A stretch of 64,000 nt of DNA from Heterotrichella gracilis (Eukaryota; Sar; Xanthophyceae; Tribonematales; Xanthonemataceae): contig JAULBX010030152.1 of NCBI GenBank assembly GCA_032358255.1, forward strand, positions 1 through 64,000, given 5' to 3'. Below the pieces are notes generated by a model. That model was given only the letters and a program-made list of their open reading frames with translations, had not been told where the DNA came from and made no database searches. Numbering within the stretch: position 1 is the first letter of the stretch; every line of letters starts with the position of its first letter. This document shows positions 24,581 through 32,580 of the stretch, piece by piece. The translations under genes and the position numbers were made by a program.

Positions 24581-25263
24581 GCTGGGTTCACCACCCTGTA
24601 GCTGATGGCCCATACCCAGGGGTTGGCCTCCCAGCTGCCCGGGCCGTTGATCTGCTCCCAGAGAATCCGAAACAGTTCATAGGCGCTGTCGTTGAAATGG
24701 ATCTTGCCGTCTGGCATGCGGCACTCGTAGACCCCGTAGCAAGCGTCGGAGCGTCGGACTTGGCTCGAAATCCTGATCCCTTCCAGAACTGCGTCCACCT
24801 CGCTGATGTCCTGCAGCCGCTCAATACGCACGTCCAGGACCTCATCGCGTGCCTGGATCAAGTGCTTGGGCATGAACCTGGCATGCCGGTACCGGCCAAA
24901 GTCACTTGGCGGCGCGCCCTGGGCATCCAGCCAGATGGGGGCACCCTGTGGGATGGAGCTGGGCGGTAGGGCGTCGAATTCGAGCGGCGCACGCCAGGGC
25001 TGGGCCGGCAGGATGGTGTCTCCCCTGATGCCATACGGGGAGCGGATCGCTTTGGCGCCATGGCGCGGCGTGGAGTCCCCCTTCGGGTAGGGAAGCCACA
25101 TGTCGTCGGCATACCCGCCGTCACTAAGCTTGCGCCTAGCCAGAACGCGAATCTCTTCGTCCGGTGCAGGTTGGTGTTTCAGAGCACGGCGGGTGCAGGT
25201 CTTGTGCCCGAGGTAGCGGGCCTGGGCCATGCTCAAAGAGTATGAGAGCCGGATATCAGCCAT
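24577..25263 (-). CDS. Phage-type ASCH-like hypothetical protein
   Basis: The 228-residue product matches a phage protein type by its layout: a start like LSYSLSMAQARYLGHKTCTR, the centre RHARFMPKHLIQARDEVLDV and IERLQDISEVDAVLEGIRIS, then the end LFRILWEQINGPGSWEANPW. Such proteins carry an ASCH/PUA-like fold and occur in phage accessory operons. The ATG at 25263 follows the previous stop. Its molecular activity is unknown. Confidence 0.75.
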   Translation of the reverse strand: MADIRLSYSLSMAQARYLGHKTCTRRALKHQPAPDEEIRVLARRKLSDGGYADDMWLPYPKGDSTPRHGAKAIRSPYGIRGDTILPAQPWRAPLEFDALPPSSIPQGAPIWLDAQGAPPSDFGRYRHARFMPKHLIQARDEVLDVRIERLQDISEVDAVLEGIRISSQVRRSDACYGVYECRMPDGKIHFNDSAYELFRILWEQINGPGSWEANPWVWAISYRVVNPA

Positions 25264-25267
25264 ACGG

Positions 25268-25570
25268 TCAGCAACCCGGCGCCGAAGTGTTGCCGGCGGC
25301 CGTGAACTTGGCATATGCCGCGCGCAGCTTGCATTCGGGGCAGGCGTCACCACCGCCCCAGTGTTTGCCCTCGCCAGCCTCACCCCAGCCCCCGCCTTGG
25401 TGGCTCAGATCCCAGCAGGGATTCAGCACGTCGTTTTGGCAGAAAAGCAGACGGCGGTTGTGCATCAGTGAGGCTTCGCGCGCCTCAACGTAGGTCAAGG
25501 CGATCACAGGCCGGATAGCCGCGGCGAGCTCGTGGTCCAGTGGAGTCAAAATTGAAGGTGTCATGTTCAT
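25268..25570 (-). CDS. Hypothetical Cys-containing protein
   Basis: The 100-residue product contains CQNDVLNPCWDLSHQ and later CPECK, a pattern that might bind zinc. The start at 25570 follows the upstream stop by seven bases. It is the fifth gene of the 26669-23604 operon. The family is unknown. Confidence 0.6.
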   Translation of the reverse strand: MNMTPSILTPLDHELAAAIRPVIALTYVEAREASLMHNRRLLFCQNDVLNPCWDLSHQGGGWGEAGEGKHWGGGDACPECKLRAAYAKFTAAGNTSAPGC

Positions 25571-25577
25571 GTAGCGC

Positions 25578-25811
25578 TCAGTCCTCGGTGACTTCTGTGA
25601 TGCAGTCCAGGGCGTCCTGCAGTGAATCCACTGCCCCATCCAGGGAGTCGAGGCCTTCTTGCATGGCCATGCCGGTAGTGCCGGACTGCAGGGATGCGGG
25701 CATGTTGTCCAGCGCCTCCTGCTCTTCATCGCGAAGGGCTTCGAGCTCGGTGTGAAGGGCTGAGACCTGCGCAGAAATCTCTGCCAGGCGTTTTCGGCGT
25801 TTGTCGTTCAT
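25578..25811 (-). CDS. Coiled-coil protein
   Basis: The 77-residue product is a probable coiled coil (RLAEISAQVSALHTELEALR) followed by an acidic amphipathic segment. It starts one base after the stop of the DUF4031 gene (TGA-C-ATG). Function is unknown. Confidence 0.65.
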   Translation of the reverse strand: MNDKRRKRLAEISAQVSALHTELEALRDEEQEALDNMPASLQSGTTGMAMQEGLDSLDGAVDSLQDALDCITEVTED

Positions 25812-25812
25812 G

Positions 25813-26088
25813 TCAGGCCTCCCGCCTCTGTTTCCAGATTTCACTGGCCTTGCGGCGAGTGACTTCTACCGCGCCAAGAGTCACTGCCGCCAATCGACGG
25901 GAAGGGGTCAGGTCGTAATGGGGGGCGATCCGGTGATGCTGGAACCACTCTCGCTTCATGCCGATGCTCTTTGCGAAGCTGTGCAGCTCTTCCAGGTCCC
26001 CGCTGTCTGTGAACATGTGGCAGCTACGGACTTCCCGGCCACGCATGACCCAGCCCCACGCCACCAGCTGGTCGACGTAGATGGTCAT
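25813..26088 (-). CDS. DUF4031 family protein
   Basis: The 91-residue product matches the DUF4031 pattern: MTIYVDQLVAWGWVMRGREV, then CHMFTD, then AKSIGMKREWFQHHRIAPHY. The family is common in phages and plasmids, and its biochemical role is not established. It overlaps the gene before it by four bases. Confidence 0.85.
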   Translation of the reverse strand: MTIYVDQLVAWGWVMRGREVRSCHMFTDSGDLEELHSFAKSIGMKREWFQHHRIAPHYDLTPSRRLAAVTLGAVEVTRRKASEIWKQRREA

Positions 26089-26669
26089 GTGAGCGTGGGC
26101 GTGGGCCGATTGCCTGACGCAAGGTCGCGCAGTTGCTCAACCTGCTGGATGGCCGGCAACAACTCGCCCTTGAGGGCGTGGGCCAGTTCGATGAGCAGCC
26201 ATTGGCTGGTCTGGTGTGTCGTGAGCGCGTCTCGAATCGGCTTGCACAGAGGGATGTGGAGGTCTTCGACCTCGGCACGCGCGCGGCGGGCCAGGGCCAG
26301 ACCACGGCGGCGCTTTTCCTGCAAGGTGATCTGCAGACCCTCTTCGGAATCCACGGTGGTGCAGGCCTCGAAGACGAACTGTTCATCCAGCAGCTGGGAC
26401 AGTTCAGAGACATCACTCAGAGTGAGCCGGATGACGCCGCGCTGAGCCGCATCGAGCGTTTTGGCCACCCACTCGGGGTCGCGCCGCATGACCGGGGTGT
26501 AGGTTGCCGTGGCCACTCCTGGCAATGCCCCTTCGTGGGCCCAGATCGTGGCCGGCCTGTTCTCTGCCGCGACGGTGCCGCCGCCCTTCTGGCCGGTCAG
26601 GCGCGGCAAGACGGGCTGCATGTCCTCTGCAAGAGATAGCTGTTCGGGGGCGCGGCTTCGTGTACTCAT
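26085..26669 (-). CDS. Hypothetical protein, first gene of a phage-like operon
   Basis: The 194-residue product is mostly helical, with no known motif. The ATG lies ten bases after the predicted -10 CAAACT, so the message may be nearly leaderless. It heads the eight-gene leftward operon and is divergent from the truncated SRAP gene. Confidence 0.65.
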   Translation of the reverse strand: MSTRSRAPEQLSLAEDMQPVLPRLTGQKGGGTVAAENRPATIWAHEGALPGVATATYTPVMRRDPEWVAKTLDAAQRGVIRLTLSDVSELSQLLDEQFVFEACTTVDSEEGLQITLQEKRRRGLALARRARAEVEDLHIPLCKPIRDALTTHQTSQWLLIELAHALKGELLPAIQQVEQLRDLASGNRPTPTLT

Positions 26670-26679
26670 GTCTGAAATT

Positions 26680-26721
26680 AGTTTGCCCCAGAATTTACGA
26701 TTGGCAAGTGATGCCGCCCAG
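26680..26721 (-). promoter_or_regulatory. Motif promoter of the 26669 operon
   Basis: CTGGGCGGCATCACTTGCCA (26702-26721) differs from the consensus of the 20-bp motif at one core base. It ends in -35 TTGCCA, and CAAACT (26680-26685) follows after 16 bp. Confidence 0.7.
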
Positions 26722-26744
26722 CTTCGTTGCTCTACTATTTGCGC

Positions 26745-27221
26745 ATGTGTAATCTCTACACCCCACCCCCGCGCCAGGTCATTGAGCGCATCTACGGCGT
26801 TGTCTCTACAGGTGGCGAGTACGGCTCCTACGTTGCCCCCCTCAAGCCCGGCCCCTTCGTCATTCCGGGGCGGGTTATGGTTGGTCAATGGGGAATGATT
26901 CCCGAGGCCTCCCCTGGGCGCATCCCCATGACGCGACATGGAATGCGGCTCAGCACGAACAATGCTCGGCGCGAGACCATCGGTAGTGCGGCCACATTCA
27001 GGCGCTCATGGGCGGAAGGTAAGCGGTGCTTGATCCCGGCTTTGGCATTTACGGAGCCCTACTGGGCACCAGGCGCACCAAAGAGCATCAGCTGGGGGTT
27101 CAGGCGCTCAGATGGCCAGCCGTGGGCGCTGGCAGGCCTATGGGCCGAGTGGACCGACCCCGAGACGGGTGAGGTCGTGCTCAACTACACCATGATCTTA
27201 GCGGGCGCTGAAGTTACTTAG
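26745..27221 (+). pseudogene. Truncated SRAP (HMCES/YedK-like) protein
   Basis: SRAP proteins crosslink to abasic sites in single-stranded DNA through Cys2. This 158-residue frame starts MCNLYTPPPR with Cys2 intact, keeps the Asn in RLSTNNARRETI and the Glu in ALAFTEPYW, and then stops right after LNYTMIL. That is roughly 60 residues short of a full protein, and the conserved His segment is lost. TACTAT lies six bases before the ATG. It is probably a non-functional remnant. Confidence 0.75.
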
Positions 27222-27792
27222 CTCGTCTCACTGTTAGATTCCCGTATTTCCTGATTTGCCTCTTAGAGGCGAGTAGCGGGAGCCGATTTGGGGAGCTGGT
27301 CGGCATCATTTGCCAACCCGTTTACGGGGGAGCAAAATTCTCCCACCTTGGAAGTCCGCCCTATGGGCAGGCGATCAGGGTGCCTCCTCAGTCGAGGCAT
27401 GTACCCATCAAATCCACTGCGGGAACCCCCGCCTCAACTCAAGTTGAACCCCCACGCGCTGAGACATATTTGTCCTTTGCCCGTGGACGCCTGACGCTCC
27501 AGTACGGAGCGCAGTCTGAGCCTCTAAGTCCCGGATCTGCCGATTGCGCGTCCTGGGCATCTGATTGTGCGCTTGCACTCCCGGCCGGTCCCTTTCGGGC
27601 GTCCCGAAGCAAAGCGCGCGTTGCATCGCCGGCCCTGATCAGCCGTCAAGTCGCAACGTGAGTTCCGCGCTCCGTACCCAGACTTCCTGTGGTCTACGGA
27701 GCGCACCTTTTATTCCAATCGCCCATTTCTGTTTTTCGGGAACGGTCTGTTGCGCTCGTTGCGCCAGCCGGTCCCACCGTAAGGAGTCTCCT
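27222..27792 (+). promoter_or_regulatory. Motif promoter and exceptionally long structured leader
   Basis: CTGGTCGGCATCATTTGCCA (27296-27315) is the best consensus match on the plus strand, and CAAAAT (27333-27338) follows after 17 bp. The remaining 454 nt before the ATG at 27793 contain no convincing gene. They fold into strong stems, including GCGCTCCGT / ACGGAGCGC near 27667-27706 and CCGGTCCC-TTTC-GGGCG near 27590. This could be a riboregulator or host a small RNA. Confidence 0.6.
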
Positions 27793-28134
27793 ATGAGCCA
27801 GACCCTGTCCCACGCCTACCCCGCCGCCTTCACTGGCGCTTTTGCCGTTGAGAAAAAACTCGTCGCCCAGCGTGACGAGGCTTTGGGCCGCGCCGACGCC
27901 GCCACCAAGGCATTGCACCAGCTGCGCACCAACCGGTGCGGGGCGAGCTGCCTGCGCGATCTGCTGCGCACGGTTGTCCTGCTGGGGATCATCTTCGGGC
28001 TGCCGGCCGTGATGCTGTGCACCGCCCAGTACTTGCCCAATGAATCGACCCAGCTGCCCGCGATGCTGGCCCTTGGGCTGTCCTGGGTGGTCGCTTCGCT
28101 GGTCGTGCGTCGATTCTTCTTCGACCAGGCCTAA
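27793..28134 (+). CDS. Two-helix membrane protein
   Basis: The 113-residue product has a helical, charged N-terminal half and two transmembrane helices near residues 58-80 and 88-105. TAAGGAG precedes the ATG and can pair as AGGA / TCCT across GTC. It is followed by a second gene 31 bp downstream. No family is recognised. Confidence 0.7.
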   Translation: MSQTLSHAYPAAFTGAFAVEKKLVAQRDEALGRADAATKALHQLRTNRCGASCLRDLLRTVVLLGIIFGLPAVMLCTAQYLPNESTQLPAMLALGLSWVVASLVVRRFFFDQA

Positions 28135-28165
28135 CCCCTTCTTTCCCCACTTTAAGGACATTTCT

Positions 28166-28459
28166 ATGCGCCACCCCTATTTCGCCGCCGTTGCCACCGA
28201 TATCGTTGGCAATGTCAGGACCTTTAGCGCCGGCCAGGTCCCGCCCGATGCCCTTGACGACGAGCGTGAAGGTTCTCTACCGGATCTGGAAGGCTGGTCC
28301 GTGACGCGGTTTGCCAGCGGCGAGATCGCGGTGTGCGCGCCCGGCTGTGACCCCGGGGCCATGACTCTGGGCCCCAAGGAGCGCTCCATTGCCGGGAGGC
28401 TGCTGTTCAAGCTGGCAAGTGACTTGTTGGATCGGCAGGAAACCGCTACCACCACCTGA
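28166..28459 (+). CDS. Hypothetical protein
   Basis: The 97-residue product (MRHPYFAAVATDIVGNVRTF) is soluble, with a helical C-terminus. AAGGA precedes the ATG by eight bases. It is the second gene of the unit that starts at 27333 and ends at a terminator at 28482. Function is unknown. Confidence 0.65.
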   Translation: MRHPYFAAVATDIVGNVRTFSAGQVPPDALDDEREGSLPDLEGWSVTRFASGEIAVCAPGCDPGAMTLGPKERSIAGRLLFKLASDLLDRQETATTT

Positions 28460-28771
28460 CTACGACCACGCGTCAGAATGAGAAAAGCCGCCCAGGGGCG
28501 GCTTTTTCTTTGCGCAGGCAGATGCTCTTCCTCCTCGCAGTTGCTGAAGTGTTCGGAGGGGACCTTCACGCGCAACCACGAAAAGTGCCATGGCGATACA
28601 CCAGCCGATGGCCCCCAGCCCCATGATCGGGATCGTGAAGCTCGGCCAGAAGGTCAGCAGGACTAAGGCGGCGAAGAGGGATCCGGCCTGCAGGGCAAGT
28701 GCCAGGCGCAGCTGGTTGCGGGTCGCTGGCTTGAGGGAGATGTTTTTTCGCTTGTCGGCTGGGGACAGCAC
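28460..28771 (-). CDS. Two-helix membrane protein
   Basis: The 103-residue product has a basic start, two transmembrane helices (about residues 24-42 and 46-66), and a Lys/Arg-rich tail. The tail runs through the terminator hairpin of the convergent unit, so its last 15 residues may be incidental. It lies 12 bp after a lipoprotein gene. Function is unknown. Confidence 0.6.
   Translation of the reverse strand: MLSPADKRKNISLKPATRNQLRLALALQAGSLFAALVLLTFWPSFTIPIMGLGAIGWCIAMALFVVAREGPLRTLQQLRGGRASACAKKKPPLGGFSHSDAWS
28482..28513. terminator. Terminator hairpin overlapping a convergent gene end
   Basis: AAAGCCGCCC-AGG-GGCGGCTTTTTCTTT ends the plus-strand unit. It lies inside the 3-prime end of the convergent gene at 28460-28771. 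Confidence 0.8.
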
Positions 28772-28783
28772 GGTCGGCCTTTG

Positions 28784-29422
28784 TTAGTTGGCTTGCTGCC
28801 AGCCCTTCTCAGTCTTCATGAACGCAACCCCATAGGTGCGATCAAGCTCGGTCCCTGCTGCTTGGCCATCTTGCAGGCCGAAGTTCACGTCAGTCATCAG
28901 ATAGTGCCATCCGGCCAGATAGGAGTTGAATCGCAGATTGCGGCCCTCCCCCTTCTGAAGTCCGTTGATGTATTCATCTGCGCTCTTGGAGCTCTTGATC
29001 AGTGCATCAAAACGCTCTTTGGCCCCGGGCGTGTTCCATACCTGTTCTGCGCGAACTCGGATGCCCATGTTTACCTGCATCAGTTCCAGCTGGCCCATCC
29101 GTCCTGTCTTTGCAGTCGCATCGATGTGCTCCTGCTCGAACTTCTTTGCGACACCAAGGGCGATGTCGGCGAACGAACGATCCAGTTTGACCTTGTACTT
29201 GTAGCGCGCGATGTATCGGTTCTGAGCGTTTTGATCAGGCCAGCCGTTGTCGTATTCGAACTTCACGATGGACATGCCATCCAGCAGTTCGTTCGTCGCT
29301 TCCTTGCGCACAACCTGCTCTGTCAGTGACTTCGGCGGGGTGGACGGAACGCCGCAGCCCACCATAGCGGCGGTCAGGCCCAGCAGGGCGATGGAGAGGA
29401 TCTTCTTCAACTTGTGGTGCAT
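28784..29422 (-). CDS. Lipoprotein, unknown
   Basis: The 212-residue product has a lipoprotein signal with lipobox MVGC near residue 23, so it is probably anchored in the outer or inner membrane facing the periplasm. The mature domain is mixed alpha/beta (FEYDNGWPDQNAQNRYIARY). It is in an operon with an exported protein and a membrane protein. Confidence 0.75.
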   Translation of the reverse strand: MHHKLKKILSIALLGLTAAMVGCGVPSTPPKSLTEQVVRKEATNELLDGMSIVKFEYDNGWPDQNAQNRYIARYKYKVKLDRSFADIALGVAKKFEQEHIDATAKTGRMGQLELMQVNMGIRVRAEQVWNTPGAKERFDALIKSSKSADEYINGLQKGEGRNLRFNSYLAGWHYLMTDVNFGLQDGQAAGTELDRTYGVAFMKTEKGWQQAN

Positions 29423-29427
29423 GGTGC

Positions 29428-29862
29428 TTAGTTGCTTGAAAGCAGGACCAACGTCTTAGAGGCGTCAGCGCTCAGCAGACTCTTCGGGTAATCGGTCAGG
29501 AATTTCTGCAGTGCGGCCTTGGCCTGGGGCTCGTGCCCCTGCTCAACGTGGTCGAGAGCGGCGGTGAAATCTGCGTACTCGCGTGGCGTGACGCGGCTCT
29601 CGCCTTTCCAGTAGACGCTCTCTGCGTCGACGTTGAGCCCGCGCACCCCACTGATGGCGGTCGTAGGCGTCAAGGCTGAGCGGTGGGGGGTGAGTTGTTC
29701 CAGCTTCATGCGCAGGCGCTGCAAGAAGGTCCCCATGGGCCTCGTATCCTGCAGAACGACAGATTGGGAAGGTACCCCCGCATCATTCTGTGAGGGCGAG
29801 GCCTGTGCGGCCATGGATGCCGCAGCGATGGCTATTGCGATCAGTGAGAGTGACTTGTTCAA
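29428..29862 (-). CDS. Exported hypothetical protein
   Basis: The 144-residue product has a signal peptide cleaved near AAQA (residue 21). The C-terminal half is helical (YADFTAALDHVEQGHEPQAK) and looks like a TPR-type repeat pair. It precedes the lipoprotein gene by five bases. Function is unknown. Confidence 0.7.
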   Translation of the reverse strand: MNKSLSLIAIAIAAASMAAQASPSQNDAGVPSQSVVLQDTRPMGTFLQRLRMKLEQLTPHRSALTPTTAISGVRGLNVDAESVYWKGESRVTPREYADFTAALDHVEQGHEPQAKAALQKFLTDYPKSLLSADASKTLVLLSSN

Positions 29863-29933
29863 CGTTTGATCCTTGCAACCTGGTAATGCCCTGCGTGGCG
29901 TTGGGGGTTCGAAACCCTGGGCTCAAATGCCGC

Positions 29934-30107
29934 TTAGTTCGATGTGGCCTCGCGCAAGCGGAGGAGCTCTTCGGTGACTTTGCTCTCGATCTTCATGAGA
30001 GCCGTACCAGCATTGCGCGCGCTCTTGTCTGCCCCGCTAAAGAAGTCGCTGGCGATTCGTTTGATGTCAAGCAGGAGTGCTTCCTGGTTAGTTTGCGAGG
30101 GTTTCAT
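29934..30107 (-). CDS. Small helical protein of 57 residues
   Basis: The frame reads MKPSQTNQEALLLDIKRIAS and continues as a helical, charged protein ending LRLREATSN. The composition and codon pattern fit a real gene. It lies between the 30426 gene and the 29862 gene on the same strand. Function is unknown. Confidence 0.55.
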   Translation of the reverse strand: MKPSQTNQEALLLDIKRIASDFFSGADKSARNAGTALMKIESKVTEELLRLREATSN

Positions 30108-30141
30108 ATCCATGCTGTGGCCTGGTCTGTGAGGTGGTCGA

Positions 30142-30426
30142 TTACGCGGTTACCGGCTCATCGGCGAGCGTTGTTACGACCACTATGTAGTTGCGTGCGG
30201 TCGGCACAACCCTGCCAACACGGAAGACGAACGCTTCACGACCGTCGTCTAGTACGTGATCGCTCGGCTGCACCTCGGTGCGCGGGGTCAAGGTCGGCTT
30301 CTCATCATGGACGTAGACATCAATGTCTGCATCGTGGTCAAGACAGCTCAGAAATTTGGAAAGGACCGCGTCTGTCTTGGTATTGGGCAGAAGCCTGATT
30401 CGACGGGCGGTGGGCAGGATATTCAT
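30142..30426 (-). CDS. Hypothetical protein
   Basis: The 94-residue product (MNILPTARRIRLLPNTKTDA) ends in a beta-rich segment (FRVGRVVPTARNYIVVVTTL). An in-frame ATG at 30567 would add 47 residues, but that extension crosses a perfect palindrome and an operator-like site, so the shorter start is preferred with moderate confidence. It is divergent from the 30916 gene. Confidence 0.55.
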   Translation of the reverse strand: MNILPTARRIRLLPNTKTDAVLSKFLSCLDHDADIDVYVHDEKPTLTPRTEVQPSDHVLDDGREAFVFRVGRVVPTARNYIVVVTTLADEPVTA

Positions 30427-30480
30427 AGCGAAACGCAGCCGCGGAATGGCAGCTAAAGTGATCCGGAAATTGTCCTGTTT

Positions 30481-30509
30481 GGGTGACGCGTCACCCCCAC
30501 GTTCAACGG
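30481..30509. promoter_or_regulatory. GGGTGACGCGTCACCC palindrome with adjacent GTTCAACGG
   Basis: A perfect 16-bp palindrome at 30481-30496 shares the ACGCGT centre with the sites at 37-123. It is followed at 30501-30509 by GTTCAACGG, the half-site also found at 148-164 and 49036-49065. The repeated pairing of both elements suggests one regulatory or partition site type. Confidence 0.5.
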
Positions 30510-30583
30510 GGTGCATTTCACTTGTAGAGCCGACGTTTGATTGCTCTGTTTCACGATGCGGCATCACATCCGTGCTGGATCGC

Positions 30584-30915
30584 TTGCGCCGCGTTGCCCA
30601 TGTCGTACACTAGGGGCTCGTTTGATGCTTGCATCATTCGCAGTCCTTGTGACTGCAACCATTAGGTAGCTGGGCATGCCCTTCTACCGACACCAGAAAT
30701 GGTGGATTGCTGCTTGCTGGCCATGTGCCAGCAGCCACGGCTTCTCGGCGCTTAGGTCAATTTTTGGTTCACTCCCGAAATGGACTCTCCTAACGCCGCG
30801 CCGGGAAATCGGCAGTCATGGAGCTCCTGGCGGAGCCGGTGCGAGTCGTCCTTTGTGTGCTTTCTATCGAGAGTGCAGAAGGGGCGACTTGCCCGGAACC
30901 TGATAGGAGAGTCCC
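30584..30915 (+). promoter_or_regulatory. Promoter and long structured leader of the 30916 gene
   Basis: TTGCGC (30584-30589) and TACACT (30606-30611) are 16 bp apart. The leader of about 300 nt has no gene. It contains GCTTGCTGGC / GCCAGCAGCC and a long-range pairing: GGACTCTCCTA at 30782-30792 is fully complementary to TAGGAGAGTCC at 30904-30914. The second segment includes the ribosome binding site and ends one base before the ATG. Confidence 0.6.
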
Positions 30916-31119
30916 ATGTCTGCAAACGGTGTGAACGTCAAGGTCAGCAAACAAGAGCTGGCCCAAGCTGGTATCTCGCCGGCCGATCTGGTCTGGATCA
31001 AATCCTGCCGCAATTCGGCCGTGCGTACGACCCCGAAGTTTCAGCAAACGCTGACGAAGGTGAACAACTTTCTGACCTCGCGCGCTGGCATGACGGGGGC
31101 AATTGGCTTTGCCGCCTGA
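30916..31119 (+). CDS. Small protein with strongly structured leader
   Basis: The 67-residue product (MSANGVNVKVSKQELAQAGI) is soluble and basic. The ribosome binding site AGGAGAG sits in the 11-bp long-range duplex described for its leader. It has its own terminator. The short length with such a long leader suggests tightly controlled expression. Function is unknown. Confidence 0.65.
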   Translation: MSANGVNVKVSKQELAQAGISPADLVWIKSCRNSAVRTTPKFQQTLTKVNNFLTSRAGMTGAIGFAA

Positions 31120-31136
31120 TACCCATTCCCACAGGC

Positions 31137-31165
31137 CCGGGGGAGCAGAAATGCTCCCCCGTTGT
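31137..31165 (+). terminator. Rho-independent terminator
   Basis: CGGGGGAGCA-GAAA-TGCTCCCCCG followed by TTGTCATTT ends the 30916 transcript. Confidence 0.8.
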
Positions 31166-31269
31166 CATTTGTGGTCGCCCATTCTGCTGCGCACTTGCGC
31201 TTTCTCACTTTCGTGAGAACCTTTCCTTGAATCTCCCGGTTTTCCACCCACAACGCTCAGGCTATCGCC

Positions 31270-31298
31270 TTGTGACGCAGCCGCGCACGTGGCACGAT
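31270..31298 (+). promoter_or_regulatory. Promoter TTGTGA-17-CACGAT
   Basis: TTGTGA (31270-31275) and CACGAT (31293-31298) with 17 bp spacing precede the ATG at 31309 by ten bases. The message would have almost no leader. Confidence 0.4.
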
Positions 31299-31308
31299 CC
31301 CCAACGCT

Positions 31309-31491
31309 ATGTCTACTGGCACCTTTAGAAGACCCTCCACTCCCGCCCCGGTCAACAACAGGACCAGGCACTGTGACACATGCGATAAAGACCGCCCCGA
31401 GGCTGGCGGTGTCGAAACGTCACCTGGCAAGTGGAAGTGCGCCGGGTGCTGGACCGGCTTCAAATCTCGCAAGCTGCCTAGCCAGCGCTGA
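31309..31491 (+). CDS. Small zinc-ribbon protein
   Basis: The 60-residue product has two CxxC pairs (CDTCDKD and CAGC) spaced as in zinc ribbons, with basic flanks. It may bind nucleic acid. The next gene starts seven bases after its stop. Confidence 0.65.
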   Translation: MSTGTFRRPSTPAPVNNRTRHCDTCDKDRPEAGGVETSPGKWKCAGCWTGFKSRKLPSQR

Positions 31492-31497
31492 CCACCC

Positions 31498-31716
31498 ATG
31501 AGCTGGCAGATCTTCGGTCCCTACGAGATGGAATACCGAGGTCGGCCGCACCGTTTTTTGGAGGTCGAGTCCGATGACCCCCTGGAGTTCGACGCCCTGG
31601 TGGCGAAAACCAAAAACAAAGGCTGGGACCTCTACGTCAGCGGAACTCGCCCCGGACTCCCTGTTCAGCACGTTGCTATGCTCTGCAAGCCAATCTCTGG
31701 CAGCGCCTCTCTTTAA
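31498..31716 (+). CDS. Hypothetical protein
   Basis: The 72-residue product (MSWQIFGPYEMEYRGRPHRF) looks like a small beta-rich domain. It sits between the zinc-ribbon gene and a lipoprotein gene in one transcription unit. The family is unknown. Confidence 0.6.
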   Translation: MSWQIFGPYEMEYRGRPHRFLEVESDDPLEFDALVAKTKNKGWDLYVSGTRPGLPVQHVAMLCKPISGSASL

Positions 31717-31732
31717 TTCGATCTCGCAAAAC

Positions 31733-32047
31733 ATGCGCCCAATCCTCGCCCTCTTCGCAACCATCGCCCTTTCTGCCTGCGCCGCTAGCACTCCGGTGTC
31801 AGATCAGACGACGTCTGCAACAACTACCCGCCCCGACCACCCAGGGCTGCAAACCTGCAATGACTTCAAGGCCAAGGTTGTTGGGATGGAGGTCAGCACA
31901 GCGATGACTGAGAGCACGAAGCTCAAGCTTCGCCTCTTTGTTGCCTCAATGGATGGCGCTTACCGCCCCATGACTAAGGACTATCGGCCCGACAGGGTTG
32001 CGGTAGACGTGGTGGCCGGCAAAGTCACTGTCGCGCGCTGCGGTTGA
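31733..32047 (+). CDS. Lipoprotein, unknown
   Basis: The 104-residue product has a short lipoprotein signal with lipobox LSAC near residue 16. The mature part carries one further Cys pair (QTCNDF and VARCG). It is third in the unit starting at 31270. Confidence 0.65.
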   Translation: MRPILALFATIALSACAASTPVSDQTTSATTTRPDHPGLQTCNDFKAKVVGMEVSTAMTESTKLKLRLFVASMDGAYRPMTKDYRPDRVAVDVVAGKVTVARCG

Positions 32048-32060
32048 GTCACCCTCGAGC

Positions 32061-32088
32061 TTGACCGATGTGCTGTCCGTGATAGTCT
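32061..32088 (+). promoter_or_regulatory. Promoter TTGACC-16-TAGTCT
   Basis: TTGACC (32061-32066) and TAGTCT (32083-32088) are 16 bp apart and drive the gene at 32137. Confidence 0.55.
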
Positions 32089-32136
32089 GGATTCCATGAC
32101 GGCGCAAAAGCAGCCGATGACGAAAGAGAGCATGCA

Positions 32137-32499
32137 ATGATGGTGATCGAAGGAACGATCCGGATGTCGGATCAGGAGTGGCAGCAGTTCCAGCGCATGA
32201 ACTGGGCCCCATGGCGCCCGCGTACACCCGCCGAGTTCAACGCCATGTGCGACTTGGCCATGGCGCGACACATTCACGAAAACACGGACGGCCTGGGCGA
32301 GGTCTACGCCAAGTCCACGGCGCAGATGAAGTTTGGCCCCAACGGCGAAGTGAACTTCCCTGCTGATAAGCGCCGCGAGGACTACGCCAAGGCCCATGGG
32401 CGCTGGCCCAGCAACAGCGAACTGGCAGATTTCGATTCAACGGCCAAGGACACCAGCCCCAGCTTCGCGCCGGCACTCTCCCTGGTCAAGAAGGGCTGA
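32137..32499 (+). CDS. Hypothetical protein
   Basis: The 120-residue product is soluble and helical, rich in Trp and charged residues (SDQEWQQFQRMNWAPWRPRT). It has its own promoter and terminator. A second in-frame ATG directly after the first is equally possible. The family is unknown. Confidence 0.65.
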   Translation: MMVIEGTIRMSDQEWQQFQRMNWAPWRPRTPAEFNAMCDLAMARHIHENTDGLGEVYAKSTAQMKFGPNGEVNFPADKRREDYAKAHGRWPSNSELADFDSTAKDTSPSFAPALSLVKKG

Positions 32500-32525
32500 C
32501 GCCCGGTCCTATCAAGCCCCAAAAG

Positions 32526-32566
32526 CAAAACGCCCCGCGCAGTACTGCCGGGGCGTTTTTCATTCT
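32526..32566 (+). terminator. Rho-independent terminator
   Basis: AACGCCCC / GGGGCGTT with a following T tract ends the 32137 gene. Confidence 0.85.
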
Positions 32567-32580
32567 GTCTCACAAAGAGA

